In this document: piece after piece, positions 16,794 to 25,298 of the stretch
Layout of the letters: the number at the start of each line of letters is the position of its first letter
Numbering within the stretch: the stretch's first letter is position 1
Origin: Yoonia sp035117555
Lineage (GTDB): Bacteria > Pseudomonadota > Alphaproteobacteria > Rhodobacterales > Rhodobacteraceae
Direction of reading: 5' to 3'
DNA: 64,000 nucleotides
Assembly: GCF_035117555.1 (NCBI RefSeq)
Contig: NZ_JAYKPK010000006.1
Span: 168,903-232,902, forward strand
Made by a program: the position numbers and the translations under genes
Notes under the pieces: generated by a model
Told to the model about the DNA's origin: nothing
The model's input: the letters and a program-made list of their open reading frames with translations, nothing else
Databases searched by the model: none

Positions 16794-17260
16794 AATGCGG
16801 GGCTTTCAAATTGCGGTTTGTCGCTGACCAGATACGATTGTCTGGCATGAACAGCGATGTTTTTATGACGGAGCGCCCGACGCCCCAGGATCAGTGGAAA
16901 CCGCATCGTGCCCCGGTCAGTCAGGGATATGTCGATCTTCCACTTGCGTCCGGCAAGAATCATCGGGGTGCGGATCACGATCCGGGTTTCCGGCGTGCCG
17001 CTGGTATTGGTGATATCACGCTTTGTGAAGACGGGGAATTCACAGATGCGCGGGGGCGTGCCGGGGATATCGGGGCTGCGGAAGCGGACCCATTTGATCC
17101 CGTCGCGCTGGAAGGTTTCGATGTCGTCCGCATGCAGCGCCGTGGTCTTGGCGCCGGTATCAACCTTGACCGCGAAATCCTGCAAACGCAGGTCGGGCAG
17201 GCTGATACATTCCAGCCAGCCGATGATCAGCAATGGGGTCTCGGTCTTGGACGATTTCAT
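16790..17260 (-). CDS. Retropepsin-like protease (RimB-type) linked to RimK
   Basis: 156-residue protein with the aspartyl-protease active-site triad DTG in VKVDTGAKTTALHAD (about residues 28-42). A DIPGTPPRICEFPVFTKRDITN segment and the conserved end LILGRRALRHKNIAVHARQSYLV follow. This is the family often mis-annotated as ATP-dependent zinc protease, found next to RimK and in Pseudomonas called RimB. It heads the three-gene operon. The start ATG has no strong ribosome-binding site but fits family length. The likely role is processing of RimK-modified protein. Confidence 0.9.
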   Translation of the reverse strand: MKSSKTETPLLIIGWLECISLPDLRLQDFAVKVDTGAKTTALHADDIETFQRDGIKWVRFRSPDIPGTPPRICEFPVFTKRDITNTSGTPETRIVIRTPMILAGRKWKIDISLTDRGTMRFPLILGRRALRHKNIAVHARQSYLVSDKPQFESPAL

Positions 17261-17367
17261 CGGGCGATCCTGCAGCGTTTCGGTTCAGCCACATTGCGCG
17301 ATCCGCATCGGCTTGACCAGTGCTGCACAGCCGCATAGCTAGCCCGCAACGGATTAAGGGTAAGATC

Positions 17368-18273
17368 ATGGCGCGCAGACGCAAGGGACGCGATATTTCA
17401 GGCTGGCTGGTGGTGGATAAACCGGCGGGAATCACCTCGACCACGGTGGTCAACCGCGTGCGTTGGGCGTTCGAGGCGAATAAGGCCGGTCATGCGGGGA
17501 CGCTCGACCCAGAAGCGACAGGCGTGTTGGCTGTCGCTTTGGGCGAGGCGACAAAGACCGTGCCCTATATCACCGATGCGCTCAAAGCTTACGTTTTCAC
17601 CGTGCGGCTGGGGCAGGCCACCAATACCGATGATGCCGAAGGCGAAGTGATCGCCACCAGCGACCTGCGCCCCGATGATGACGCGATCAAGGCCGCGTTG
17701 GCCGGGTTCATCGGCGATATCATGCAGGTCCCACCACAGTTTTCCGCCGTCAAAGTCGACGGCCAGCGCGCCTATGCCAAGGCGCGGGCGGGCGAGGAAA
17801 TGGAACTGGCCGCGCGGCCCTTGTGGGTCGAGGAATTGCTGCTGGCCGATCGGCCCGATGCGGATCATGTCGTGCTGGAAATGACCTGCGGCAAGGGCGG
17901 CTATGTCCGCTCTATCGCGCGCGATCTGGGTGAGGTGTTGGGCTGCAAGGCGCATGTCCGGTCGTTGCGCCGGATCTGGTCGGGGCCGTTTCAGGCAAGT
18001 GACGGGATCACGCTGGACCAGATGGATGCGATTGCGCGCACGCCTGAACTGGATGCGCGGTTGCTGCCGCTCGAGGTTGGTCTGGCCGATCTGGTCGAGG
18101 TCCGCTGCCCTGCCGAAAGCGTGGCAAAACTGCGCAACGGCAATCCGGCAACGGTGATCGCCAATGGCGTCGAATATGGCGAGGAAGTCTGGGCCAGCCA
18201 TGACGGCCAGGCGATTGCCATCGGCAGCTATCGCGGTGGCGAATTGCACCCGGCGCGGGTTTTTGTCGCGTAA
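17368..18273 (+). CDS. truB: tRNA pseudouridine(55) synthase TruB
   Basis: 301-residue TruB, which makes pseudouridine 55 in the T loop of tRNAs. Motif I is GWLVVDKPAGITST. The catalytic Asp is in KAGHAGTLDPEATGVL (about residues 45-60). QVPPQFSAVKVDGQRAY and the CGKGGYVRSIARDLG loop are also present. The start chosen (MARRRKGRDISG) gives family length; longer starts lack homology-like sequence. truB is often joined to rpsO and pnp, but here three unrelated genes lie between it and rpsO. Confidence 0.96.
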   Translation: MARRRKGRDISGWLVVDKPAGITSTTVVNRVRWAFEANKAGHAGTLDPEATGVLAVALGEATKTVPYITDALKAYVFTVRLGQATNTDDAEGEVIATSDLRPDDDAIKAALAGFIGDIMQVPPQFSAVKVDGQRAYAKARAGEEMELAARPLWVEELLLADRPDADHVVLEMTCGKGGYVRSIARDLGEVLGCKAHVRSLRRIWSGPFQASDGITLDQMDAIARTPELDARLLPLEVGLADLVEVRCPAESVAKLRNGNPATVIANGVEYGEEVWASHDGQAIAIGSYRGGELHPARVFVA

Positions 18274-18306
18274 GGTGGATTACTATCCACCTTACCTGCC
18301 ACGCGC

Positions 18307-18819
18307 ATGATCATCCGCCATCATATCAGCGATCACGCCGCCTCTACCGCGACCTATTCGGATTGCGAAAACTATCGCTACGATCTGACCCGGATCTGGG
18401 ATGCGCAAGGCCAGCGTCTGACATTCGTCATGCTGAACCCGTCGAAAGCCGACGAAATCCACAACGATCCCACCGTAGAACGCTGCGAGCGCCGTGCCCG
18501 CGCCTTGGGCTTCGGGGCGTTTCGGGTCACCAATATCTTTGCATGGCGCGACACTGATCCGCGCGCGATGCGGCGTGCCGCTGATCCAATCGGCCCTGAA
18601 AATGATGCCATGCTGATCGCGGCCGCAGATTGGGCCGACCAGATCATCGCCGCCTGGGGCACGCATGGCGCGCATCTGGGACGCGGGCCACAAGTGGCAG
18701 AATTTCTGCGCCGGACCGAGACGCCACTGCTGACACTCGGCTTGACCAAGGACGGGCATCCGCGCCACCCTCTCTATCTCAGCTATGCGCAGCAACCCGA
18801 GCGATGGAGCGTCACATGA
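18307..18819 (+). CDS. DUF1643 family protein
   Basis: 170-residue DUF1643 protein. Its pattern is the early YRYDLTRIWD, then LTFVMLNPSKADEIHNDPTVERCERRA, GFRVTNIFAWRDTDP, and the late LGLTKDGHPRHPLYLSY. The family is common and uncharacterised; the conserved Asn, Pro, Asp and His hint at a nucleotide or nucleic-acid-binding or hydrolytic role. The next gene begins inside its stop codon (ATGA), so the two are translationally coupled. Confidence 0.88.
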   Translation: MIIRHHISDHAASTATYSDCENYRYDLTRIWDAQGQRLTFVMLNPSKADEIHNDPTVERCERRARALGFGAFRVTNIFAWRDTDPRAMRRAADPIGPENDAMLIAAADWADQIIAAWGTHGAHLGRGPQVAEFLRRTETPLLTLGLTKDGHPRHPLYLSYAQQPERWSVT

Positions 18820-19703
18820 TCCAAGGTTTCACCCAATCCTATGTCACCTGTGGCGACGTGACCCTGTCGGTGCATCGCGCGGGCCAAGGCACGCCGCTGA
18901 TCCTGCTGCATGGCTATCCGCAGAACCATCATTGCTGGGAAAAGGTGGCACCTGCCTTTGCCAAGCATTTCGACGTAGTCATCCCCGACCTGCGCGGCTA
19001 TGGCGACAGCAACGCACCAGCCGATGACGCGGACCACAAAACCTATTCCAAACGCCTGATGGCGGCTGATGTCGCCGCCCTGATGGATGAGATGGGATTG
19101 GACCGCGCGCATATTCTTGGGCATGACCGGGGTGGGCGGGTCGCTTACCGCTTTGCGCTGGACCATCCTGACCGCATCCTCCGGCTTGGGATTATCGAGA
19201 TTGTGCCGACAGGCGATTTCTGGGCCAGTTGGTCTGCCGATCTGGCGTTGAAGGCCTATCACTGGACCTTTCTGGCGCAGCCCGCGCCCCTGCCCGAACG
19301 GATGATCGGGGCTGATCCTGCTGGCTATATCGACTGGACGCTGCAATCCTGGACACTGGATAAATCACTGGCGGTGTTCAGTGACGCCGCCCTTGCCAGC
19401 TATCGCGCGCAGGCGGCGAACCCCGCGCATCTGCACGCGATGTGTGCCGATTACCGGGCAGGTGCAACGTTTGACCGGGAGCTGGATGATGCGGACAAGG
19501 CTGCCGGGCGCAGGATCACGGCCCCCTTGCATTTCCTTTGGGCGCAAAGCGGGTTTCCGGCGCAGACCGGTGATCCCGCCGCGCTGTGGCAGCCATGGGT
19601 CGAGCAGATGACCGATGCCTCCTGTATCTCCGGGCATTTCGCGATGGAAGAAAACCCAAAAGCAGTGACCGACAGCTTTCTGCCGTTCTTTCGCGACAGT
19701 TAA
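18816..19703 (+). CDS. Alpha/beta hydrolase, fluoroacetate-dehalogenase-like
   Basis: 295-residue alpha/beta hydrolase closest in pattern to fluoroacetate dehalogenases. Shared features are HGYPQNHHCW, DLRGYGDS, the nucleophile elbow GHDRGGRVAYRFALDHP (Asp nucleophile plus the two carboxylate-binding Arg), a His-Trp pair in KAYHWTFLAQPAPLPE, DYRAG, and the catalytic His in GHFAMEE. The acid of the triad, Asp in the LDIIPT strand of the Burkholderia enzyme, is Glu here (IIEIVPT). That change could alter or abolish dehalogenation. It starts in the DUF1643 stop. Epoxide hydrolase or another haloacid specificity is possible. Confidence 0.86.
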   Translation: MIQGFTQSYVTCGDVTLSVHRAGQGTPLILLHGYPQNHHCWEKVAPAFAKHFDVVIPDLRGYGDSNAPADDADHKTYSKRLMAADVAALMDEMGLDRAHILGHDRGGRVAYRFALDHPDRILRLGIIEIVPTGDFWASWSADLALKAYHWTFLAQPAPLPERMIGADPAGYIDWTLQSWTLDKSLAVFSDAALASYRAQAANPAHLHAMCADYRAGATFDRELDDADKAAGRRITAPLHFLWAQSGFPAQTGDPAALWQPWVEQMTDASCISGHFAMEENPKAVTDSFLPFFRDS

Positions 19704-19797
19704 CCATCAGATCAGTTTTCGGAACGGACCGAGAACGGGCTGTGCTATCGTCACAGCATGTACGTTTCGTTGCGATTCTGGTCTGGTTGGGGCGCTG

Positions 19798-20751
19798 ATG
19801 TTGGCAGTTTTAGGGTTGATGGGTTTCGCACTGGGTGCCCTGCTGCTGGGGGACAGCCCCGCTGCACAAGATGACGACGACAGCCTGCCCGAGGATCAGA
19901 GTGACAGTCCAGCGGCGGCGATGACATCGCTGTCCGACATGCTTGAGGCGAGCGATGAGGTGGAGGATGAGATCCCCCCGGATGACGATGACAGCACCGT
20001 TCTAGATGATCTCGCCGTGATTGAGGCGCAGATCCGCAGTTTGGGCGATCAACTCGCGACCAGCGATGCCAATACGATCAATTTCGCCGATGATGCGGAT
20101 AATGTCATCGCCACCGGTGCGGGCAATGATTATCTGGATGGCCGTGACGGCGACGATATCCTGTTCGGCGGCGCGGGCAATGATGTCCTGCACGGTGGAC
20201 GCGGCGATGACCTTCTGGTCGGCGGCGACGGCGATGATGAAGTTTACGGGCATGTCGGCAATGACATATTGTTTGGCGGCGACGGCAATGACGATCTTGT
20301 CGGGGGCGACGGCGATGACATCCTGTTCGGCGGGGCAGGCAATGACAGTCTGATGGGAAGCTATGGCAACAATATGCTGTTTGGCGGATCAGGGGCGGAT
20401 ACGATACTGGGCGGACCAGGCAATGATGTCGTCATTGATCGCGATGATCTCGATCTCGATTACCTGAATGGCGGCGCTGGCGATGACTACCTGTCCGGTG
20501 GGCCGGGCGATCATCTGAATGGCGGGCCGGGCGTGGATATCTTCAACATCAGGACCGGCATGTCGGTCACGCTGCATGACTTTAACCCTGATGAGGATGT
20601 GATCGAAATCGAACATGAGGGCGAGCGTCCGACCCTGACCACCGGACTGGCGGAGGACGGGACGTTGCTGTTGGCCAATGGCCAAGTCATCGCCAAACTG
20701 GTCAATTTCGCCGAACCCGATCTGGCAGCGGTAACCTATCTGCGCGTATAA
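19798..20751 (+). CDS. Calcium-binding RTX-repeat protein
   Basis: 317-residue acidic protein. The N terminus is one hydrophobic segment (residues 1-20) and could be a signal or anchor. An Asp/Glu-rich linker follows (about 22-80). About a dozen GGxGxDxLx nonapeptide repeats (about residues 100-250, such as GGAGNDVLHGGRGDDLL) should form a calcium-bound beta roll. The C-terminal 60 residues (VDIFNIRTG..., LHDFNPDEDVIEIE) have the usual post-RTX end of type I secreted proteins. No type I secretion genes are adjacent. It carries no recognisable enzymatic domain, so it is more likely structural or adhesive. Confidence 0.87.
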   Translation: MLAVLGLMGFALGALLLGDSPAAQDDDDSLPEDQSDSPAAAMTSLSDMLEASDEVEDEIPPDDDDSTVLDDLAVIEAQIRSLGDQLATSDANTINFADDADNVIATGAGNDYLDGRDGDDILFGGAGNDVLHGGRGDDLLVGGDGDDEVYGHVGNDILFGGDGNDDLVGGDGDDILFGGAGNDSLMGSYGNNMLFGGSGADTILGGPGNDVVIDRDDLDLDYLNGGAGDDYLSGGPGDHLNGGPGVDIFNIRTGMSVTLHDFNPDEDVIEIEHEGERPTLTTGLAEDGTLLLANGQVIAKLVNFAEPDLAAVTYLRV

Positions 20752-20883
20752 AACGCTTTTCTTTTGCGCCAAATCCCCTTATGCGCAGCCATCTGCGCGG
20801 ATTCTGTCCGGGCGGCACCTCCACGGGCCTTGCTGGACGACATCCCGGCTTGCGCCATTCACCCTTTAGACAAGGAGACCCCG

Positions 20884-21153
20884 ATGTCGATTACTGCTGA
20901 AGACAAAACACGGATCATGAAAGAATTCGCAACCAAAGAAGGCGACACTGGTTCGCCCGAAGTGCAAGTTGCGATCCTGTCCAGCCGCATCGCGACCCTG
21001 ACAGAGCATTTCAAGACCCACAAAAAAGACAACCACGGTCGCCGTGGTCTGCTGAAAATGGTCGCCCTGCGCCGCAAGCTTTTGGATTACACCAAATCCA
21101 AAGACGAAGCCCGCTACCAGAGCCTGATCGCACGGCTTGGCCTGCGCCGGTAA
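20884..21153 (+). CDS. rpsO: 30S ribosomal protein S15
   Basis: 89-residue S15, binding the central domain of 16S rRNA. It has the standard sequence: FATKEGDTGSPEVQVAILS, then LTEHFKTHKKDNHGRRGLL, ending in LIARLGLRR. The ATG is set by AAGGAG 7 nt upstream; the longer frame to 20764 is not used. A terminator follows immediately. pnp, its usual partner, is about 1.2 kb downstream beyond a gene on the opposite strand. Confidence 0.99.
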   Translation: MSITAEDKTRIMKEFATKEGDTGSPEVQVAILSSRIATLTEHFKTHKKDNHGRRGLLKMVALRRKLLDYTKSKDEARYQSLIARLGLRR

Positions 21154-21178
21154 CGCGCGACTTATCGTTCGAACGCGA

Positions 21179-21207
21179 AAACGCCTGCCCCTTGGGGTGG
21201 GCGTTTT
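21179..21207 (+). terminator. Terminator after rpsO
   Basis: AACGCCTGCCCC and GGGGTGGGCGTT form a GC-rich stem with an internal mismatch and a tight loop, followed by TTTT. It lies 25 nt after the rpsO stop and ends within 10 nt of the convergent gene. Confidence 0.75.
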
Positions 21208-21212
21208 TGGTT

Positions 21213-22130
21213 TCAGGGGGCTGGCAGGGTGAAGTCAGCGGCAAGCGGGTAATGATCTGTGGGCCATTCGCCGTCGAATTTCTCGCGCAGCACGAATGGC
21301 CCGGCGGCCAGAACCGGCCCGCCGACAGATCCGATATGGTCAATCGCGCCGAACAGGTTGAAGCCACGATTGAAATGGAAGGTCGATCCTTGCACCGGCA
21401 CGTAATCAACCCCCAGATCACCCAGCATCTCCAAGATTGGTGATCCCAGACGCGCGTTGAAATCACCCGTGACGAAAAGCGCCTCGTCCGCCTGTACCCA
21501 AGGCGTGATCCGATCCGCGACCAAGGCGATGGATTGTTCGCGGTTCGACAGGCTGGCGTAATCGGTATGCAGATTGACCACCCGGAACACCGCGCCACTC
21601 GTCAGATCGCGGAACTGTGCCCAGGATGCAAAGGCCGGATAGGACCCGTTGAAGGTACGGGAATAGATGACATCCGGCGTGTCGGAAAAGAAGAACCAGC
21701 CTTGGTGCAGCAGTGTCAGCCTGTCCCTGCGGTACAGGATCGGCTGGGTGGACGGAAATTCCTCCACCGGCCCGAGCGCTGCGGCGGCATAGAGGGGATT
21801 ATTGGCCAACAACCAATCCAGCGTCAGATTGACCGACCCGTCCGAGCCGCCACCAAAGCTTTCCATTTCCTGAAATGCCATGATGTCGGCATTCACCGCC
21901 TTGAACGCCAGATCCAGCGGCCCCTTGCGCCTTTCCCAATCCCCGACCGACCATGGCCCCGTCTGCCGCCCCAGAATGATGTAATGCACATTATAAGTCG
22001 CCAGCCGCAGAACCTGCGGCGCAGCCTCCGGCACCGGATCACTGCCGGAATTGCGCACCTGCTGACAGCCTACGATGGCCACCAGAACGAAGATCAGGCC
22101 GACGACGCCTTTGGCGAGTTTTTTCCACAT
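21213..22130 (-). CDS. Endonuclease/exonuclease/phosphatase family lipoprotein
   Basis: 305-residue protein of the EEP (DNase I-like) superfamily. From the ATG at 22130 it has a lipoprotein signal, with hydrophobic VVGLIFVLVAIVGCQQ giving Cys at about residue 20. EEP motifs follow: RLATYNVHYI, DIMAFQEMESFGG (catalytic Glu), NLHTDYA, FVTGDFNARLG, and the C-terminal GEWPTDHYPLAADF (Asp-His). The longer frame to 22292 has no signal-like start. It should act in the periplasm, perhaps on nucleotides, phosphoesters or DNA. It lies on the opposite strand between rpsO and pnp. Confidence 0.86.
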   Translation of the reverse strand: MWKKLAKGVVGLIFVLVAIVGCQQVRNSGSDPVPEAAPQVLRLATYNVHYIILGRQTGPWSVGDWERRKGPLDLAFKAVNADIMAFQEMESFGGGSDGSVNLTLDWLLANNPLYAAAALGPVEEFPSTQPILYRRDRLTLLHQGWFFFSDTPDVIYSRTFNGSYPAFASWAQFRDLTSGAVFRVVNLHTDYASLSNREQSIALVADRITPWVQADEALFVTGDFNARLGSPILEMLGDLGVDYVPVQGSTFHFNRGFNLFGAIDHIGSVGGPVLAAGPFVLREKFDGEWPTDHYPLAADFTLPAP

Positions 22131-22322
22131 ACCCGGCCCAATCCGCGCTGCAATTGGGGTGAAACCTAGCCCCTCTTCCCAAACAGGCCAATATCCGTTA
22201 AGTCCCAACCATCTTTGACAAGCCCGGCGCCCGCATCCCAGCGCCGATACAAAGAAGATACAGGGATGAGGGGGAATACGCCCCCTACGCAAAATGGGCT
22301 GCGGCCCGACTAGGACATGATG

Positions 22323-24458
22323 ATGTTTAACGAAGTGAAAAAATCAATGCAGTGGGGCGAAGAGACGCTCACACTAGAAACCGGCAAGGTTGCCCGTCAG
22401 GCTGACGGCACGGTCATTGCGACGCTGGGCGAAACCAGCGTGATGGCGAACGTGACCTTTGCAAAGGCACAAAAGCCAGGGCAGGACTTCTTCCCGCTGA
22501 CCGTACATTACCAGGAAAAATATTACGCCGCCGGCAAAGTGCCAGGTGGCTTTTTCAAGCGCGAAGCGCGTCCCACTGAAAAAGAGACGCTGACATCCCG
22601 CCTGATCGACCGCCCGATCCGCCCACTGTTCGTCCCCGGCTTCAAAAACGAAGTCCTGGTGATGTGTACCGTGCTGAGCTTTGACGGTGTCAACGACCCC
22701 GACATGATCGCCATGATCGCCGCATCCGCCGCGCTGACGATTTCCGGCGCGCCCTTCATGGGGCCGATCGGTGCCTGCCGCGTGGGTTTCGTGGATGGCG
22801 AATACATCCTGAACCCTGAACTGGACGACATGCATAACCTGCGCATGAAGCCCGAGCAGCGCCTTGATCTGGTTGTCGCCGGCACCAAAGACGCCGTGAT
22901 GATGGTTGAATCCGAAGCCTATGAGCTGTCGGAAGAAGAAATGCTGGGTGCCGTCACCTTTGCGCATGAACAGATCCAGCCAGTCATCGACCTGATCATC
23001 CAGCTGGCCGAAGCATCTGCCAAGGAACCGTTCGATTTCCAGCCAGAGGATTATTCGGAGCTTTACGCCGCCGTCAAATCCGCAGGCGAAGACAAGATGC
23101 GCGCCGCCTATGCGATCACCGACAAGCAGGAACGCACCTCTGCGGTTTCCGCTGCCAAGGCTGATATCATCGCGGCCCTGACCGAAGATCAGCAGGCGGA
23201 CGGCAACCTCGGCCCCGCGCTGAAGAAACTGGAATCTGCCGTGTTACGCGGTGATGTCGTCAAACATGGCCGCCGCATCGATGGCCGTGCTTTGGATGAA
23301 ATCCGCCCGATCGTGTCGGAAACCGGCATCCTGCCACGCACACACGGGTCGGCCTTGTTCACCCGCGGCGAAACCCAAGGTCTGGTCGTGACCACTTTGG
23401 GTACCGGCGATGACGAACAGATGATCGACTCGCTGACTGGCATGTATAAAACCAACTTCATGCTGCACTACAACTTCCCCCCCTATTCGGTGGGCGAGGT
23501 GGGCCGTGTCGGATCGCCCGGCCGTCGCGAAATCGGCCATGGCAAATTGGCATGGCGCGCATTGCAGGCGGTCCTGCCTGCGCCGACAGATTTTCCTTAC
23601 ACGATCCGTATCGTGTCAGAGATCACTGAATCCAACGGCTCTTCCTCGATGGCGTCGGTTTGTGGTGGCTCCTTGTCCATGATGGACGCTGGCGTGCCGT
23701 TGAAAGCACCCGTTGCCGGTGTGGCCATGGGTCTGGTGATGGAAGATGACGGATCCTATGCCGTGCTGTCCGATATTCTGGGTGACGAAGACCACCTTGG
23801 CGATATGGACTTCAAGGTTGCGGGTACCGAAAACGGCATCACCTCGCTCCAGATGGATATCAAGATCGCAGGCATCACGCCAGAGATCATGGCAAAAGCA
23901 TTGGATCAAGCCAAGGCTGGCCGTCTGCACATTCTGAATGAAATGTCCAAGGCGCTGACCGGCGCGCAGGAATTCAGCGTGCATGCGCCCAAGATCGAAA
24001 CCATGCAGATCCCTGTCGACAAGATCCGTGAAGTCATCGGGTCTGGCGGCAAGGTCATCCGCGAGATCGTGGAAACATCCGGTGCCAAGGTCGATATCAA
24101 CGATGATGGCGTTATCAAGCTGGCCTCGAATGATGCCGATGCGATCAAACGCGCCTATGACATGATCTATTCGATCGTGGCAGAGCCTGAAGAGAACAAG
24201 ATCTACAAAGGCACCGTGGTCAAACTGGTCGATTTCGGCGCTTTCGTGAACTTCTTTGGCAAGCGTGACGGTCTGGTCCATGTGTCCCAGATCGAGAACA
24301 AGCGGCTGAACCATCCATCCGATGTGTTGAAAGAAGGTCAGGAAGTCTGGGTCAAATTGCTTGGCTTCGATGACCGTGGCAAGGTCCGTCTGGCGATGAA
24401 AATGGTCGATCAGGCCACTGGTCAGGAATTGGCCAAAGAAGAAGCTGCCGAAGAATAA
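22323..24458 (+). CDS. pnp: Polyribonucleotide nucleotidyltransferase (PNPase)
   Basis: 711-residue PNPase, the phosphorolytic 3'-5' exoribonuclease of the degradosome. Two RNase PH domains are visible: LETGKVARQADGTVIA... with AGKVPGGFFKREARPTEKE, and LPRTHGSALFTRGETQGLV with SNGSSSMASVCGGSLSMMDAG. The KH domain (VIGSGGKVIREI) and S1 domain (GTVVKLVDFGAFVNFFG... GLVHVSQI) follow. Three ATGs in a row begin at 22317; the third (MFNEVKKSMQWGEE) fits the family start and sits 8 nt after AGGA. Length is normal. Confidence 0.98.
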   Translation: MFNEVKKSMQWGEETLTLETGKVARQADGTVIATLGETSVMANVTFAKAQKPGQDFFPLTVHYQEKYYAAGKVPGGFFKREARPTEKETLTSRLIDRPIRPLFVPGFKNEVLVMCTVLSFDGVNDPDMIAMIAASAALTISGAPFMGPIGACRVGFVDGEYILNPELDDMHNLRMKPEQRLDLVVAGTKDAVMMVESEAYELSEEEMLGAVTFAHEQIQPVIDLIIQLAEASAKEPFDFQPEDYSELYAAVKSAGEDKMRAAYAITDKQERTSAVSAAKADIIAALTEDQQADGNLGPALKKLESAVLRGDVVKHGRRIDGRALDEIRPIVSETGILPRTHGSALFTRGETQGLVVTTLGTGDDEQMIDSLTGMYKTNFMLHYNFPPYSVGEVGRVGSPGRREIGHGKLAWRALQAVLPAPTDFPYTIRIVSEITESNGSSSMASVCGGSLSMMDAGVPLKAPVAGVAMGLVMEDDGSYAVLSDILGDEDHLGDMDFKVAGTENGITSLQMDIKIAGITPEIMAKALDQAKAGRLHILNEMSKALTGAQEFSVHAPKIETMQIPVDKIREVIGSGGKVIREIVETSGAKVDINDDGVIKLASNDADAIKRAYDMIYSIVAEPEENKIYKGTVVKLVDFGAFVNFFGKRDGLVHVSQIENKRLNHPSDVLKEGQEVWVKLLGFDDRGKVRLAMKMVDQATGQELAKEEAAEE

Positions 24459-24482
24459 GCCCCGTCTTCCGGCAGATTTACC

Positions 24483-24511
24483 AAGCACCCGGCCCTTGTG
24501 GTCGGGTGTTT
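24483..24511 (+). terminator. Terminator after pnp
   Basis: AAGCACCCGGCC and GGTCGGGTGTTT make a 10-12 bp stem with a short loop, 25 nt after the pnp stop, followed by a T-rich stretch. Confidence 0.75.
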
Positions 24512-24653
24512 GCGTTTTGGCTGTGTCCAAAAACCCACAGCTTTTAGTGAAAACAAGTGTATTGTTGCCAAATTGCTATCAAACCGAAGAACGCCCTCTT
24601 TAGGTTCAAAGTCATGCATGACGCTACGTCATCATTCTTGAGAGGGTTGTACG

Positions 24654-25247
24654 ATGAATTCAAAACTTCTTTTTGCGGCGCTGTTTTCCAGCACCGTGGC
24701 GGCCACCGCATCGGCACAGGACTTTGGCGATCTGTCGGTCGGGCTCGGCCTGACCAGTTTTGGCTATTCGCTGCAGGGCGAATATGAAATCCAGCCAAAA
24801 TTAAGCCTGCGCGCCATGATCATGGGCGGGTTGAGCTTTAGCGATGAATTTGACGATGACGATTTCACCGTTGACGGCAAACTGGATCTGGGTGGCTTTG
24901 CGGTTCTGGCGGATTATTACCCGCTGTCGAACCCTTGGCGGATCTCGGGCGGTCTGTTTTTCTCAAACACCGAGCTGACCGGCACTTTCGACGATGAAGG
25001 CACGGTTTACGAGGGCGACGTGAAGTTCAAGAATGAAGTCGCGCCGATGATTACCACTGGTTTCAACTATCCCTTTGGCAATGGTTGGGCGTTTTCTGGC
25101 GATGTCGGCGTGGTCGTTTCATCGCTGGAAGTGTCATCGGCGGAAACAGACCCCAGTGTTCAGGACAGCATCGACGAGGCGAATGATGACTTGTCCGATA
25201 TCCCGGTCTTTCCCTATATCGGCTTTGCCGTCAGCTACTCCTATTGA
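24654..25247 (+). CDS. Outer-membrane beta-barrel-like protein
   Basis: 197-residue protein with a Sec signal (LLFAALFSSTVAATASA, cleavage near residue 21). The mature part starts with GDLSVGLGLTSFGYSL and has alternating hydrophobic strands separated by acidic loops (SDEFDDDDF). It ends in IGFAVSYSY, with the terminal aromatic residue expected of an eight-stranded OmpA/OmpW-size barrel. Length and C terminus fit the outer membrane beta-barrel family; no peptidoglycan-binding domain is attached. It stands alone between two terminators. Function unknown. Confidence 0.82.
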   Translation: MNSKLLFAALFSSTVAATASAQDFGDLSVGLGLTSFGYSLQGEYEIQPKLSLRAMIMGGLSFSDEFDDDDFTVDGKLDLGGFAVLADYYPLSNPWRISGGLFFSNTELTGTFDDEGTVYEGDVKFKNEVAPMITTGFNYPFGNGWAFSGDVGVVVSSLEVSSAETDPSVQDSIDEANDDLSDIPVFPYIGFAVSYSY

Positions 25248-25263
25248 GCTGCGACCCATTGTC

Positions 25264-25294
25264 AAAAGGCCCCGGCACGACGCCGGGGCCTTTT
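25264..25294. terminator. Bidirectional terminator
   Basis: A perfect 13-bp stem, AAAAGGCCCCGGC/GCCGGGGCCTTTT with a 5-nt loop, lies between convergent genes ending at 25247 and 25299. It has a T-run on both strands, so it can serve both. Confidence 0.9.
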
Positions 25295-25298
25295 GCGT

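Noticed and set aside
20098..20540. Tandem DNA repeat in the RTX gene as a mobile or satellite repeat
   Set aside because: Explained by GGxGxD codons of the calcium-binding protein.
23616..24530. 304-codon frame antisense to pnp
   Set aside because: Shadow of a certain gene with His/Asp-rich translation.
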